This document shows positions 17,674 to 25,491 of a stretch of 64,000 nt of DNA, one piece after another. Every line of letters starts with the position of its first letter. Positions within the stretch are counted from its first letter, which is position 1. Position numbers and translations under genes: made by a program. A model generated the notes under the pieces. It was not told the origin of the DNA, ran no database searches, and saw nothing but the letters and a program-made list of their open reading frames with translations. The stretch comes from JAEZPW01 sp035629075. GTDB taxonomy: Bacteria > Acidobacteriota > Terriglobia > Terriglobales > Acidobacteriaceae. The DNA lies in assembly GCA_035629075.1 (NCBI GenBank), contig DASPIK010000024.1, positions 85,894-149,893 on the forward strand, written 5' to 3'.

Positions 17674-18612
17674 ATGGCAAATCGTTTTTCAAGATACGGC
17701 CGCGAAGATGAACCGCAAGGGCAGCGCGGACGGCAAGATCGCGAGATCCGGGACGATCGTCCGGACTTCAGTCGCGGCGAGACAGAGTGGAATCGCAATC
17801 AGGGCGTCCAAGGTCGTTGGAGGCAGGACCAGCGGTTTGAGACGCATGCGTATCGGCCTGAACGGGACGACGATCGAGACATGCAGAACCGCAACTACAC
17901 TCGGGACAACGAGACAACTGGATACCGCGACAACCCTCGAGAGTGGGGTGGCGAACGTGATCGCGGCGACTGGCGTGACCAGGGCAGTTGGCGTGAACGC
18001 GCACAACAGGAATGGCAGGAGTTCCGGCATGGCCGCGAGCACGATCGTGGTCCGGAGAGATGGGTCGCTCGAACGACGGACGAGCGGGATCGGGATCGTG
18101 AATCCTGGAACCAACCCAGAGCCGACTGGCAAAACCGCGACTGGAACCGCGAGTCTCAGAATCGCGATTGGAACCGCGGACAGAATCGCGACTGGGACCG
18201 TGAGCGCAACGTCGGACGCGAGCAGGAAGGCTACTCGTTGCGAGACTATTTCGACACTCGTCGCGGTGAAAAGAATCGGGGAGGCGCGCAGCGTGAAGAA
18301 ACGCTGACGGAGCGCGTGGGGCGCTTCTTTGGAGTGGGGCCGAAAGGCTATCGGAGATCGGACGAGCGCATCCGAGAAGACGTTTCCGAGAGCCTCGAAG
18401 ACCATCCGGAAATTGACGCGTCAGAACTCGAGGTCACGGTAAAAGATGGCGACGTCACCCTCACCGGCACTGTCGACAACCGATTGGCGAAGCGTCTTGC
18501 CGAGGATGTCGCCGCAAACTGCCGTGGCGTGAAAGACGTCAATAATCAAATTCGCGTCGCCGAACGAGACATCAGCCAGAAAGAGACCAGCAGACGCAAT
18601 CGGGCCGCGTGA
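17674..18612 (+). CDS. BON-domain protein with a long charged N-terminal region
   Basis: This 312-residue protein starts at MANRFSRYGREDEPQ with a GAAGGAAGG ribosome site. Residues 1-215 are almost all Arg, Asp, Glu, Asn, Gln and Trp, with WNRDWNRE-like repeats (DWQNRDWNRESQNRDWNRG), probably disordered. After RVGRFFGVGPKGYRRSDERIREDV a BON domain follows at about residues 225-295 (LEDHPEIDASELEVTVKDGD, VTLTGTVDNRLAKRLAEDVA). BON domains bind membranes or phospholipid. No signal peptide is present. It is divergent from the PRC-barrel gene. Confidence 0.88.
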   Translation: MANRFSRYGREDEPQGQRGRQDREIRDDRPDFSRGETEWNRNQGVQGRWRQDQRFETHAYRPERDDDRDMQNRNYTRDNETTGYRDNPREWGGERDRGDWRDQGSWRERAQQEWQEFRHGREHDRGPERWVARTTDERDRDRESWNQPRADWQNRDWNRESQNRDWNRGQNRDWDRERNVGREQEGYSLRDYFDTRRGEKNRGGAQREETLTERVGRFFGVGPKGYRRSDERIREDVSESLEDHPEIDASELEVTVKDGDVTLTGTVDNRLAKRLAEDVAANCRGVKDVNNQIRVAERDISQKETSRRNRAA

Positions 18613-18618
18613 CATTGA

Positions 18619-18636
18619 GGGGCGCTCCGGCGCCCC
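18619..18636. terminator. Hairpin between convergent genes
   Basis: GGGGCGC (18619-18625) pairs with GCGCCCC (18630-18636) around a four-base loop. It lies between the BON gene and the reductase gene and could end either transcript. Confidence 0.65.
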
Positions 18637-18649
18637 CAATTTCTGATCC

Positions 18650-19552
18650 TTAAGCGGCTCGGGACTCGCCCTGGAAAGCCGGAACGAAAACCTCTTCCAC
18701 GAACTGCTCAAAAGAGGTGGGGGTGGTGTTCGCTGCGGACCGCGTATCCAGTGCGCGCATGTGGCCGGAGTTAAGGGCGGACGACATCTCAATCAAAAGG
18801 TCTGAAAGTTCTGCGGAAAGGCCCATCTGAATGAGCGCTGCACGAATCTGTTCGGCGGGCAACTGCGCGTATGCCAGATCGGGTTTGCCGACGGCCTTCC
18901 CTATGATTCTTGCTGCCTCCATCATCGTCACGTCTCGTTGTCCGTGCAGTTCGCGTATCTGCTTGCCACTGAAATCCAGCTTCAGCAGGTGCTCCGAAGC
19001 GATTGAGCCGATGTCGCGGGTGGCGATCATCGGCAGCCCCAGATCAGGCCGCAGCGAATCCCCTACGATCCCGAACTGACGAATGACCGGCACCTGCTCA
19101 AGAAAGTTCTCCATGAAATATCCGGGGCGGAGGTGCAGCGCATGTGTGCCCGGAATACGATTGATGCGCTCCTCAAGGTGGTGCAGCCCGACCACAGGTC
19201 CGGTTCCGGACTCCTTATCGGCGCCCATGCTGCTGAGCGCAACCACATACGGCACACCAGCTTCCTCAAGAGCCGTGCCGATTGCCTCAACAACACGCTG
19301 TACGTAGGCAGCGTAACTGGGCACGGTCGCGTTGGGCGGAATCATCACGTAAGCGCCGCGCACCCCGGTAAAGGCGCGGGCTAGTGCGGCGCCGTCCGTC
19401 GCATCGGCCACGAATGGTTCGGCGCCGCGCTGGACGAGTGGCTGCAGGCGCTCTTCGTTCCGGCCGATCACGCGTACTTCTTCGTTTTGTGCGAGCAGCG
19501 CAGAGACGATCACACGTCCGGTGTTCCCGGTCGCTCCAATGATTGCGTACAT
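18650..19552 (-). CDS. NmrA-like NAD(P)-binding protein (atypical short-chain reductase)
   Basis: The chosen start (MYAIIGATGNTGRVIVSALLA) follows an AGGAC motif and gives 300 residues. A start four codons upstream (MEDP) is also possible. The N-terminal GATGNTG is the glycine-rich nucleotide motif of atypical short-chain dehydrogenase/NmrA proteins, with RVIGRNEERL after beta-2 suggesting NADP(H). The Tyr/Lys catalytic pair of classical enzymes is not evident, as usual for NmrA-like proteins. Its role (quinone reductase or redox sensor) cannot be decided. It is divergent from the secreted-protein gene. Confidence 0.82.
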   Translation of the reverse strand: MYAIIGATGNTGRVIVSALLAQNEEVRVIGRNEERLQPLVQRGAEPFVADATDGAALARAFTGVRGAYVMIPPNATVPSYAAYVQRVVEAIGTALEEAGVPYVVALSSMGADKESGTGPVVGLHHLEERINRIPGTHALHLRPGYFMENFLEQVPVIRQFGIVGDSLRPDLGLPMIATRDIGSIASEHLLKLDFSGKQIRELHGQRDVTMMEAARIIGKAVGKPDLAYAQLPAEQIRAALIQMGLSAELSDLLIEMSSALNSGHMRALDTRSAANTTPTSFEQFVEEVFVPAFQGESRAA

Positions 19553-19683
19553 TGGGTCCTCCATTCGCATCCAGATGCGATCAGGATCATGGATGAACGA
19601 CGAAAAACGAGAGCTGCTCGGCTCGACGGGCAGAACTCGCACCTGTGCGGAATCAGCTCCGGAAAAGTGCTAACTTGTCCGTC

Positions 19684-20676
19684 ATGCGTAGGGTAGTATC
19701 TGCGGTACTCCTCACAACGGTGTTGTTCGTCATCACCGCTGCCCAGGCGCAGATGCGCGGTGGTCTCTCAGGCAGCGCGGGAGGAATGCGCGGTTTCTCC
19801 GGTTCAGGACCTGTCGGCGGGTTCGGTGGCGGTTTCGTCGGCCCACGCGGCACGCCGGGTGTGGCATTTCACGGCGGTTTTCGCGGCCCGCTCCGTTCCC
19901 AAGGCGGATTCGTGCGCAACCGCGGCGCGATCGGTTTTCACAAATCCGACAGGTTCGGTTTCGGCAAGTCTGGCTTCGGCCGATTCGACAGATTCGGTTC
20001 TAGCTTCAACAAATTCGGAAAAGGATTCAGCAGGTTCGGTCGTGGGCCATTCACGTTGTGCGACGCCTTCGGCCGTTGTTTCGCACAACCCTCCTTTAAG
20101 GGATTCCGGCATCGCCGCCCGGGGTTCTTCTTCGGCTTCGGCGGCTTTCCATTTGTCGACACGTGGTCTTCCTGGCCTTACTACGGCTACGGCACTTCTT
20201 TCTACTATGGTGCCGGGGGCCTGCCGATCTACTACGGTGCATACGCCAGTGATGCAACCGCAACCGACAGCTATTTAGCCGAACGCGAAAGGCTGTTGTC
20301 CGACATCGAAACCGAGCGCCGCCGAGCGGAGCAACTGCAGGACGAGATTGCGGAACTCCGGAGCGGCCCGCCAGCAGCGCCCAGCGCACCGCCATCTGCT
20401 ACTCAGGAGCAACGTAAGGACTCACTCCCCGCGCCAACTCGACCGTCTTCGCCCACGGCTGAACCGCCCTCGCCTCCGACGACGTTGGTGCTGCGCGATA
20501 GTCGCCGTGTCGAGGTGAAGAACTACGCAATCATGGGGGACACCCTCTACGAGTTGGGTCAGGACGGGACGCGCAAGATCGCAATTTCCGACCTCGACGT
20601 CCCCGCCACCATCAACGCGAACGAAGAGCGCGGAGTTACATTCAGGCTGCCGGGTCAAGCCACGAAAAGTCGATAG
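19684..20676 (+). CDS. Secreted Gly/Phe-rich protein with a recurring C-terminal domain
   Basis: The ATG at 19684 gives 330 residues with a signal peptide (RRVVSAVLLTTVLFVITAAQA). Residues 25-180 are Gly/Phe/Arg-rich with GFGKSGFGRFDRFGSSFNKF-like repeats, then a helical segment (AERERLLSDIETERRRAEQLQ), a Pro-rich linker, and a C-terminal domain of about 60 residues: TLVLRDSRRVEVKNYAIMGD, then RKIAISDLDVPATINANEER and GVTFRLP. The same domain ends the two genes at 31.2-32.6 kb. The start of the tandem repeat at 20663 covers the final codons and stop. Confidence 0.85.
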   Translation: MRRVVSAVLLTTVLFVITAAQAQMRGGLSGSAGGMRGFSGSGPVGGFGGGFVGPRGTPGVAFHGGFRGPLRSQGGFVRNRGAIGFHKSDRFGFGKSGFGRFDRFGSSFNKFGKGFSRFGRGPFTLCDAFGRCFAQPSFKGFRHRRPGFFFGFGGFPFVDTWSSWPYYGYGTSFYYGAGGLPIYYGAYASDATATDSYLAERERLLSDIETERRRAEQLQDEIAELRSGPPAAPSAPPSATQEQRKDSLPAPTRPSSPTAEPPSPPTTLVLRDSRRVEVKNYAIMGDTLYELGQDGTRKIAISDLDVPATINANEERGVTFRLPGQATKSR

Positions 20677-20698
20677 CGCGCGAAAAGTCGATAGCGCG
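20663..20698. repeat. Perfect 18-base tandem duplication at a stop codon
   Basis: The unit CGAAAAGTCGATAGCGCG occurs at 20663-20680 and again at 20681-20698 without mismatch. The first unit carries the last residues and TAG stop of the secreted-protein gene ending at 20676. The second copy is just after the stop. Confidence 0.95.
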
Positions 20699-20706
20699 CA
20701 GCACTC

Positions 20707-21399
20707 CTAACTCCGCAGTCGGGCCTCGACGACATGGTTCGCGCGGTTCAGCCAGAAGTATCGAATTGGAAAGTGTCGAAACTCGACCTCCTCGAAGCCC
20801 GCTCTCTTGAATGCACGCTGCAGTTCATCTCTCGCGTAACTTGTCGCACCCCACCACCATTCGATCAGAACTTTCGTCTCAAGGCTCTTTCGCGTAATCA
20901 TCACGAACATGCAGCCGTTTTCGGCCAACCGGCGGCGTAAGACCTCAAGTGCGCGCGCAAAGTCCTTCTTTGGGAGGTACTCAAGCATCGACGTCGACAC
21001 GATCAGGTCGTAATTCGTCCACGACGGAGGCAGCGACTCGAGTGCCAGCACGTCTGCCTGTCGAAGGCTTACGCGAGCCACGCCGCTGGCGCGCAGTGCT
21101 CTTTCAAAGCGGCTCAGCATGGCAGGGGTAAGATCAAAAGCATCGATGCGGGCGTAGTCAAAGTGGAGCTGCTGCAGGGTGTTCACTAACGCAAACGTTG
21201 CCACACCAAATCCGCAACCGGCGTCAAGAACCCGCATTCCCGGACGTAACAGCGTTGACCGCTTCAGCAAAGATTCTATCGCTTGTGGAGACTGGAAGAG
21301 CGAAATGAAGCGCTTATAGTGGTTAATTCCCGTTGTGTAAAGGTTCTGAACGTCCGAACGACTGAGCGCCATCGCTTTTTGCCTCGTGTATCCTTTCAT
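20707..21399 (-). CDS. SAM-dependent methyltransferase
   Basis: The chosen start (MKGYTRQKAMALSRSDVQNLY) gives 230 residues, and a start at codon 10 (MALSRSD) is also possible. The Rossmann-type methyltransferase motif I is LRPGMRVLDAGCGFGVATFALV, followed by a motif II acid in RIDAFDLTPAML, post-I DVLALE, and NYDLIVSTSMLEYLPKKDF. The substrate (small molecule, lipid or protein) cannot be deduced. Its start region overlaps the zinc-ribbon-like gene's promoter region on the other strand. Confidence 0.85.
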   Translation of the reverse strand: MKGYTRQKAMALSRSDVQNLYTTGINHYKRFISLFQSPQAIESLLKRSTLLRPGMRVLDAGCGFGVATFALVNTLQQLHFDYARIDAFDLTPAMLSRFERALRASGVARVSLRQADVLALESLPPSWTNYDLIVSTSMLEYLPKKDFARALEVLRRRLAENGCMFVMITRKSLETKVLIEWWWGATSYARDELQRAFKRAGFEEVEFRHFPIRYFWLNRANHVVEARLRS

Positions 21400-21445
21400 T
21401 TTCCGACGAACGAGTATCCAAATTCCGTCAGTGAGGGTCTTAGTG

Positions 21446-21643
21446 ATGGCGCTGGTGTGGCTGGTCGAATGCAAAACCTGCATGCAACGGTTCTCTGTAC
21501 GAGTGCGCGAGAACGTGCCCGGTAAAAGCACCGCCGCGCTCGTCCCGGGCACTGACGTCGGTTCATTCGAGTGTCCGCACTGCCACGACTTTCACGACTA
21601 CAGCACAGATGACTTCATTCCAGGCGAGGGACGCCTGAGGTAA
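21446..21643 (+). CDS. Small protein with two CxxC pairs (zinc-ribbon-like)
   Basis: The 65-residue frame from the ATG at 21446 reads VWLVECKTCMQRFSVRVRENV, then FECPHCHDFHDYSTDDFIPG. The two CxxC pairs with nearby His residues suggest a zinc-bound ribbon. It is longer upstream if the first start is used, but that part looks like poor coding sequence. It lies between the divergent methyltransferase and convergent FAD oxidase genes. I do not recognise the family, and the conserved-looking pattern argues that it is real. Confidence 0.55.
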   Translation: MALVWLVECKTCMQRFSVRVRENVPGKSTAALVPGTDVGSFECPHCHDFHDYSTDDFIPGEGRLR

Positions 21644-21656
21644 TTACAGCCTCTGT

Positions 21657-23030
21657 TCATGCGCTCCGAGCCAGTTCAGCACCTCGTGGCACGATGTTCG
21701 CATTGTGATGGAAGAAGTTCGTAGGATCGTACCTGGTCTTGATCTCGACGAGGCGATCGTAGTTCGCGCCGTAAGCAGCCCTCGCACCTTGAGTTCCCTC
21801 AACCTCCAGCGAGTTCACGTACACTGAGTCGTCCACATGTGAACGCAGAGCTGCATCAAGTTCTCTCGTCCACGCTACATTCGCTTCTGTTTCGCCCGGG
21901 TTCGTCCATTGCGCAAGGACGTTGACATCGAAGCGATCACCGCGATGGGGAAACGCCGTATCGGCCACCGGCACCCTGGCGGCTGCCCCATGTATGTGCT
22001 GAATGAAGACGAGCGTGTGCGGAGAGAGCTTGCGAGCTGCCGCCTCCACGATGAGACCCAATCCCTCCCCCGTTACGGTCCGGGTCATGTGCGTCTTCCA
22101 GTAGTGGTAATTTCCCTCCGGAAACATCGGGTCGAACATCGCCTGCACCTCGACGTACGGTCTCCACTGAAACGTATCTTCCATCGGCGTTCCGAAATTG
22201 CGCAGAGGCTGCAGGACGCGCTCTGCATCAGCCCGATCGCCGCAATAACAGCCGATCATGCCAACGGCGGGAGTGCCATCAGGAAGCGTCAGCAGACCGA
22301 CAGCGGTTGTGAGTTCATCAGTGGTTGTCGGCGCATAATCGAAGAAGAAGGTCAGCACGTCCAGGGCGGCTGAAAACGGGTACACCACGAGGCCCGCAAA
22401 CACGTTCTTCACTGGATGGAGCTGATATTCGAACGACGTCACCACGCCAAAGTTTCCGCTGCCGCCGCGAAGCGCCCAATGGAGATCAGGATGCTGTTGT
22501 GCGCTTGCCGCCAGTCGCTGCGCGTGCGCAGTCACAACGTCGAACGATGTGACATTGTCGCAAGCGAGACCGTAGCGTCCATTGAGCCACCCGAGTCCGC
22601 CGCCCAGTGTCAGCCCTGCGATTCCGGTCCTTGTGACGGTGCCCAACGGCGTGGCAAGCCCCAACTCGTGCGTTGCGCGGTCGACCTCGCCCAACCGCAA
22701 TCCGGCCTGCGCGCGAAGCCTCTTGCGAACTGGATCGATTTTGATGGCCTTCATGGCCGAAAGGTCGATCATGAGACTTCCGTCGGCGACCGAGTTCCCC
22801 GCCGCGCTGTGTCCGCCTCCGCGAACGGTCACGTCTAAACCTGCGTCTCTCGCGACCTGAATACAGGTCACAACGTCGTCGGCGGACGAACAGCGCGCAA
22901 TCAACGCCGGCCGCCGATCAAACATGACGTTGAAGATCTTGCGCTGAGAGTCATAGTCCGTATCAGCCGGCGTCAATAGCTCGCCCCGAAAATGGCGCTT
23001 CAACGTTTCCAGAATTGCGGAAGTAAGCAT
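21657..23030 (-). CDS. FAD-linked oxidase, berberine-bridge/BBE type
   Basis: This 457-residue protein has the FAD-binding motif GLDVTVRGGGHSAAGNSV (about residues 63-80), with the His whose N atom is usually covalently bound to FAD in this fold. Other features are GLTLGGGLGWLNGRYGLACD and a second half ending with a BBE-type motif (NFFHHNANIVP, with Asn/His near the end). This is the PCMH/BBE superfamily, which oxidises sugars or secondary metabolites with oxygen. No signal peptide is visible, so it is probably cytosolic. The reaction is unknown. Confidence 0.88.
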   Translation of the reverse strand: MLTSAILETLKRHFRGELLTPADTDYDSQRKIFNVMFDRRPALIARCSSADDVVTCIQVARDAGLDVTVRGGGHSAAGNSVADGSLMIDLSAMKAIKIDPVRKRLRAQAGLRLGEVDRATHELGLATPLGTVTRTGIAGLTLGGGLGWLNGRYGLACDNVTSFDVVTAHAQRLAASAQQHPDLHWALRGGSGNFGVVTSFEYQLHPVKNVFAGLVVYPFSAALDVLTFFFDYAPTTTDELTTAVGLLTLPDGTPAVGMIGCYCGDRADAERVLQPLRNFGTPMEDTFQWRPYVEVQAMFDPMFPEGNYHYWKTHMTRTVTGEGLGLIVEAAARKLSPHTLVFIQHIHGAAARVPVADTAFPHRGDRFDVNVLAQWTNPGETEANVAWTRELDAALRSHVDDSVYVNSLEVEGTQGARAAYGANYDRLVEIKTRYDPTNFFHHNANIVPRGAELARSA

Positions 23031-23316
23031 TGGCGGAAACTCCTCGGTAGGATCCAGGGCGTCGCCCTGATCGCGTCACCAGCAGCGGTCAGCGTGCCGG
23101 GACATGGGTGGGGAGTATAGCGCCTTTGAGAGTGGCTGGTGGGCACGAACGCGTTGCACGTGCCGCCCGGATCGGTTATCGCGTGGTCGGTGATCGGGTT
23201 TTTTATGGACGCTCGCCGGCTGCAACATTCCTCAAGCGCCGTAGGCGGGCAGCTCAGGACTGGCACGGCATTTGCTCAAAGCATAACCGTAACGGTCGCA
23301 GTCAAGGAGACCAACG

Positions 23317-23667
23317 GTGAAATGCCGTAAAAATTACATCCTGGCAATGGCAGTTGCTGCACGCTGGCTGTCAACGGTCGCTATTCCCGCCAGGGCGTTT
23401 CAATACGGCTGCGCCGCCGAGCGCGACGAACGCAATGGCCTCCCATACACGGCAGCGATGCAGTGGCGCAAAGCGGCCGAGCTGTTCCCTCCCGATACGC
23501 TAGCTGCCGAGTATTTCTGGAGCCAGTGGGAACGGGTCATGCAGTTGCCCCGACGACTATCCGGTCCCATTGAGGACTGTCCGAGCCCCGCCCGATTGGA
23601 GTTGGTGACTTCAGCGCCGCCAACTGCGAAACCGACTGACGAGCTTTCGTTGTCGACTGCGGCGTGA
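23317..23667 (+). CDS. Hypothetical secreted protein
   Basis: A GTG start at 23317 is preceded by AAGGAG at about eight bases, a strong ribosome site. The 116-residue product has a signal-like N-terminus (YILAMAVAARWLSTVAIPARA) and a Trp-rich body (AAMQWRKAAELFPPDTLAAEYFWSQWERVMQ). No family is recognised. The body has a TPR-like feel but is too short to assign. The gene stands between the FAD oxidase and the repeat island. Confidence 0.6.
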   Translation: MKCRKNYILAMAVAARWLSTVAIPARAFQYGCAAERDERNGLPYTAAMQWRKAAELFPPDTLAAEYFWSQWERVMQLPRRLSGPIEDCPSPARLELVTSAPPTAKPTDELSLSTAA

Positions 23668-24350
23668 CCTGAGCGCGGGCGCGATCTATCCTCGTTATCA
23701 ACTCGACATTGCCGACCGCCACCCCCCGCTAAATCAGCCAAATCTTAGGTTTCACAGGACTTAGATCTGAAGATCTATCTGGCCGAAATCTGGTTGAAAT
23801 CCAGTCCACAAGGAGCGGCGGCATCTCGTCAACTTTACCCATGAGACAACAGCCGCGGCTGCGATTGTAAAAGAACGCGGGCGTGCGAACAGACGTCGGT
23901 CGCCCTCGATGGAGTGACTGTAGCAGGCATTAGCTCAAAGCCAACAAGAGGCCTAGGAAATTTACGAAATCGGAACAAGTGAATCGCGACAAAGAGATTC
24001 GGTACAGGTGGCGTGAACACACCCACATCTGCCGAAACCGGGCAGATATGGGCACCCGGCTAGTCAACTCATTCTCGCAGCTCCGTCATCCCGACCGGAG
24101 CCACGCTTCGCAGCGCGGCTAAGTGGAGGGACCTGCATTTCTGCTCAAATCGGCATGGGTGGTGGCGCATACGAAGTCAAATGCAGGTCCCTCCACTCCG
24201 TCCTGCCGAAACCCGCGGCACGACTCCGGTCGGGATGACGACATTTTGCAGGTGGATGGTGTTGCAGTTGCGCAGCGTATTTGTTCTGGTTTTGGGAATT
24301 TCGTGCGAGCTAGGAGAGATGGGCTTTCTGGCGCCCTTACACTGCATTAA
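23668..24350. other. Gene-poor stretch with the left copy of a palindromic repeat
   Basis: The 680 bases hold no convincing gene. The region includes the first long palindromic element (24084-24240, listed separately) and a 23-base segment at 23994-24016 (GAGATTCGGTACAG then GTGGCGTGA) that recurs at 24946-24968. The rest shows no terminator or RNA I can support. Confidence 0.6.
24084..24240. repeat. Long palindromic element, left copy
   Basis: The 17-base ends CGTCATCCCGACCGGAG and CTCCGGTCGGGATGACG are a perfect inverted repeat. Inside, GTGGAGGGACCTGCATTT at 24123-24140 pairs perfectly with its complement at 24179-24196, around a 38-base spacer. A near copy (24698-24849) lies beyond the GIY-YIG gene in the same orientation. 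This plan fits a non-autonomous palindromic repeat. Confidence 0.9.
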
Positions 24351-24632
24351 ATGAACGCCATCTACATCGTCGCAAGCCGGACACGAAGGCTGTACATTGG
24401 CGTGACCAGCAATCTGAACAGGCGCGTTTGGCAGCACAAGACGAAAGCGTTCGACGGGTTCACGTCGCAGTACAACATCGATCGGCTCGTCTACTTCGAG
24501 AACTACGACGACATGCGCGTGGCAATCAACCGGGAGAAGCAGTTGAAGCGTTGGCGGCGCGACAAGAAACTCGCACTGATCGAACGCCTGAACCCGTGCT
24601 GGATTGACTTGGCTGAAGATTGGTACCAGTGA
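24351..24632 (+). CDS. GIY-YIG nuclease-fold protein (UPF0213-like)
   Basis: This 93-residue protein is a single GIY-YIG domain. The signature is degenerate as IYI at residues 4-6 and LYIG at 14-17, the catalytic Arg in NLNRR is at 24, and the metal-binding Glu in REKQLKRW is at 62. The family ranges from UvrC/Slx1-type junction nucleases to small stand-alone proteins with unclear activity. It is flanked by two direct copies of the same palindromic element, which suggests that the nuclease and repeats are linked. It has no good ribosome site. I infer a DNA endonuclease, perhaps acting on the repeat. Confidence 0.88.
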   Translation: MNAIYIVASRTRRLYIGVTSNLNRRVWQHKTKAFDGFTSQYNIDRLVYFENYDDMRVAINREKQLKRWRRDKKLALIERLNPCWIDLAEDWYQ

Positions 24633-24978
24633 GCGTGTCTCAATCCCACCGCTCACGTCCTCTCGCTCTCACCCCAGCAACTCGCTCTCATGAGCTTCGT
24701 CATCCCGACCGGAGCCGCGCTTCGCGGCGAAGTGGAGGGACCTGCATTTCTGCGCGCATCGGCACGCTCGTGGCGCAGGCAAAAGTCAAATGCAGGTCCC
24801 TCCACTACGTCATGCCGAACACCGCGGCATGACTCCGGTCGGAATGACGGAATTTGTGGTGAATGGAAATCTCAATCTTGAGCCTTGCCGAGATCATGTT
24901 GACCAGCAATCCCGTCCGCCAGGACCTGAACCCGGAGACGAAGGAGATTCGGTACAGGGTGGCGTGAGGTTTTACGAA
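24633..24978. other. Spacer with the right palindromic copy and possible gene remnant
   Basis: After the GIY-YIG gene comes the right palindromic element (24698-24849). Between it and the next gene, one frame near 24872-24968 reads SLAEIMLTSNPVRQDLNPET then KEIRYRVA and a stop at 24966-24968. This looks like the tail of a real but lost gene, which I cannot name. Its last codons share a 23-base stretch with 23994-24016. No intact gene is seen. Confidence 0.5.
24698..24849. repeat. Long palindromic element, right copy
   Basis: The copy has ends CGTCATCCCGACCGGAG and CTCCGGTCGGAATGACG (one mismatch) and the same 18-base inner arms at 24732-24749 and 24788-24805. It has the same orientation as the left copy, and its inner spacer is related but drifted. 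Confidence 0.9.
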
Positions 24979-25491
24979 TTATCGTGGATCGCTGTTCGAA
25001 GTTGCACGTTCAGCTTTCGACAAAAACTTGTATCGGTAATGTGAATACGTAATCGAGTTCAACGTCGAGGATAGGGACGCAAGCAGTGCCCAAGAGCTCA
25101 AAAACCCAAAGCTAATCAAAAGCCAGCGGCTCTGGGCGGCAGCAGAATCGACCGCCATTGCAGAACTGTAGCTGTAGAGGACGATGGAGAGGACCAATCC
25201 GGCAAAGAGAAGCAGAAGAGTAAACCTGAAAGTCTGAATTATGACGCCATAGTGTCCTTCCTCATGTAAGTACTTTACGAACACATCATCCCCGGAAGAC
25301 ATGATGATCGCTAGTGAGGCGAAGAACACGGCAAAGACGATCGAAAGCACTGATATTCCGGCTGAATAGATATCCTTTGCGACCACAGCCAAAACAGTCG
25401 GATGGAGCATGAACCGTAAAGCCACACCGGTAATGACCGCACCGCAGAAATCCCACGAATAGAAGATCGCGTATAGCGCTTTTCGGTTCAT
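24979..25491 (-). CDS. Four-helix membrane protein, second gene of a two-gene accessory operon
   Basis: This 170-residue protein has about four hydrophobic helices, near residues 12-30, 42-66, 86-110 and 122-145 (FRFTLLLLFAGLVLSIVLYS; LLISFGFLSSWALLASL). No signal peptide or enzyme motif is seen. Its ATG overlaps the stop of the upstream gene as ATGA, so translation is probably coupled. A small four-helix membrane protein paired with a soluble partner is a common plan for membrane-damaging defence effectors, but I have no proof of that here. Local GC is well below that of gyrA next door, suggesting acquired DNA. Confidence 0.7.
   Translation of the reverse strand: MNRKALYAIFYSWDFCGAVITGVALRFMLHPTVLAVVAKDIYSAGISVLSIVFAVFFASLAIIMSSGDDVFVKYLHEEGHYGVIIQTFRFTLLLLFAGLVLSIVLYSYSSAMAVDSAAAQSRWLLISFGFLSSWALLASLSSTLNSITYSHYRYKFLSKAERATSNSDPR

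Noticed and set aside
23108..23330. Two short open frames upstream of the 23317 gene
   Set aside because: No family pattern, and the downstream GTG with an AAGGAG site is a better gene start.
24084..24849. CRISPR array
   Set aside because: Only two copies, long and palindromic, with a gene between. There is no short repeat-spacer pattern and no cas gene.
24620..24881. Open frames in the right palindromic element (HPDRSRASRRSGGTCIS style)
   Set aside because: They are translations of the repeat itself, not genes.
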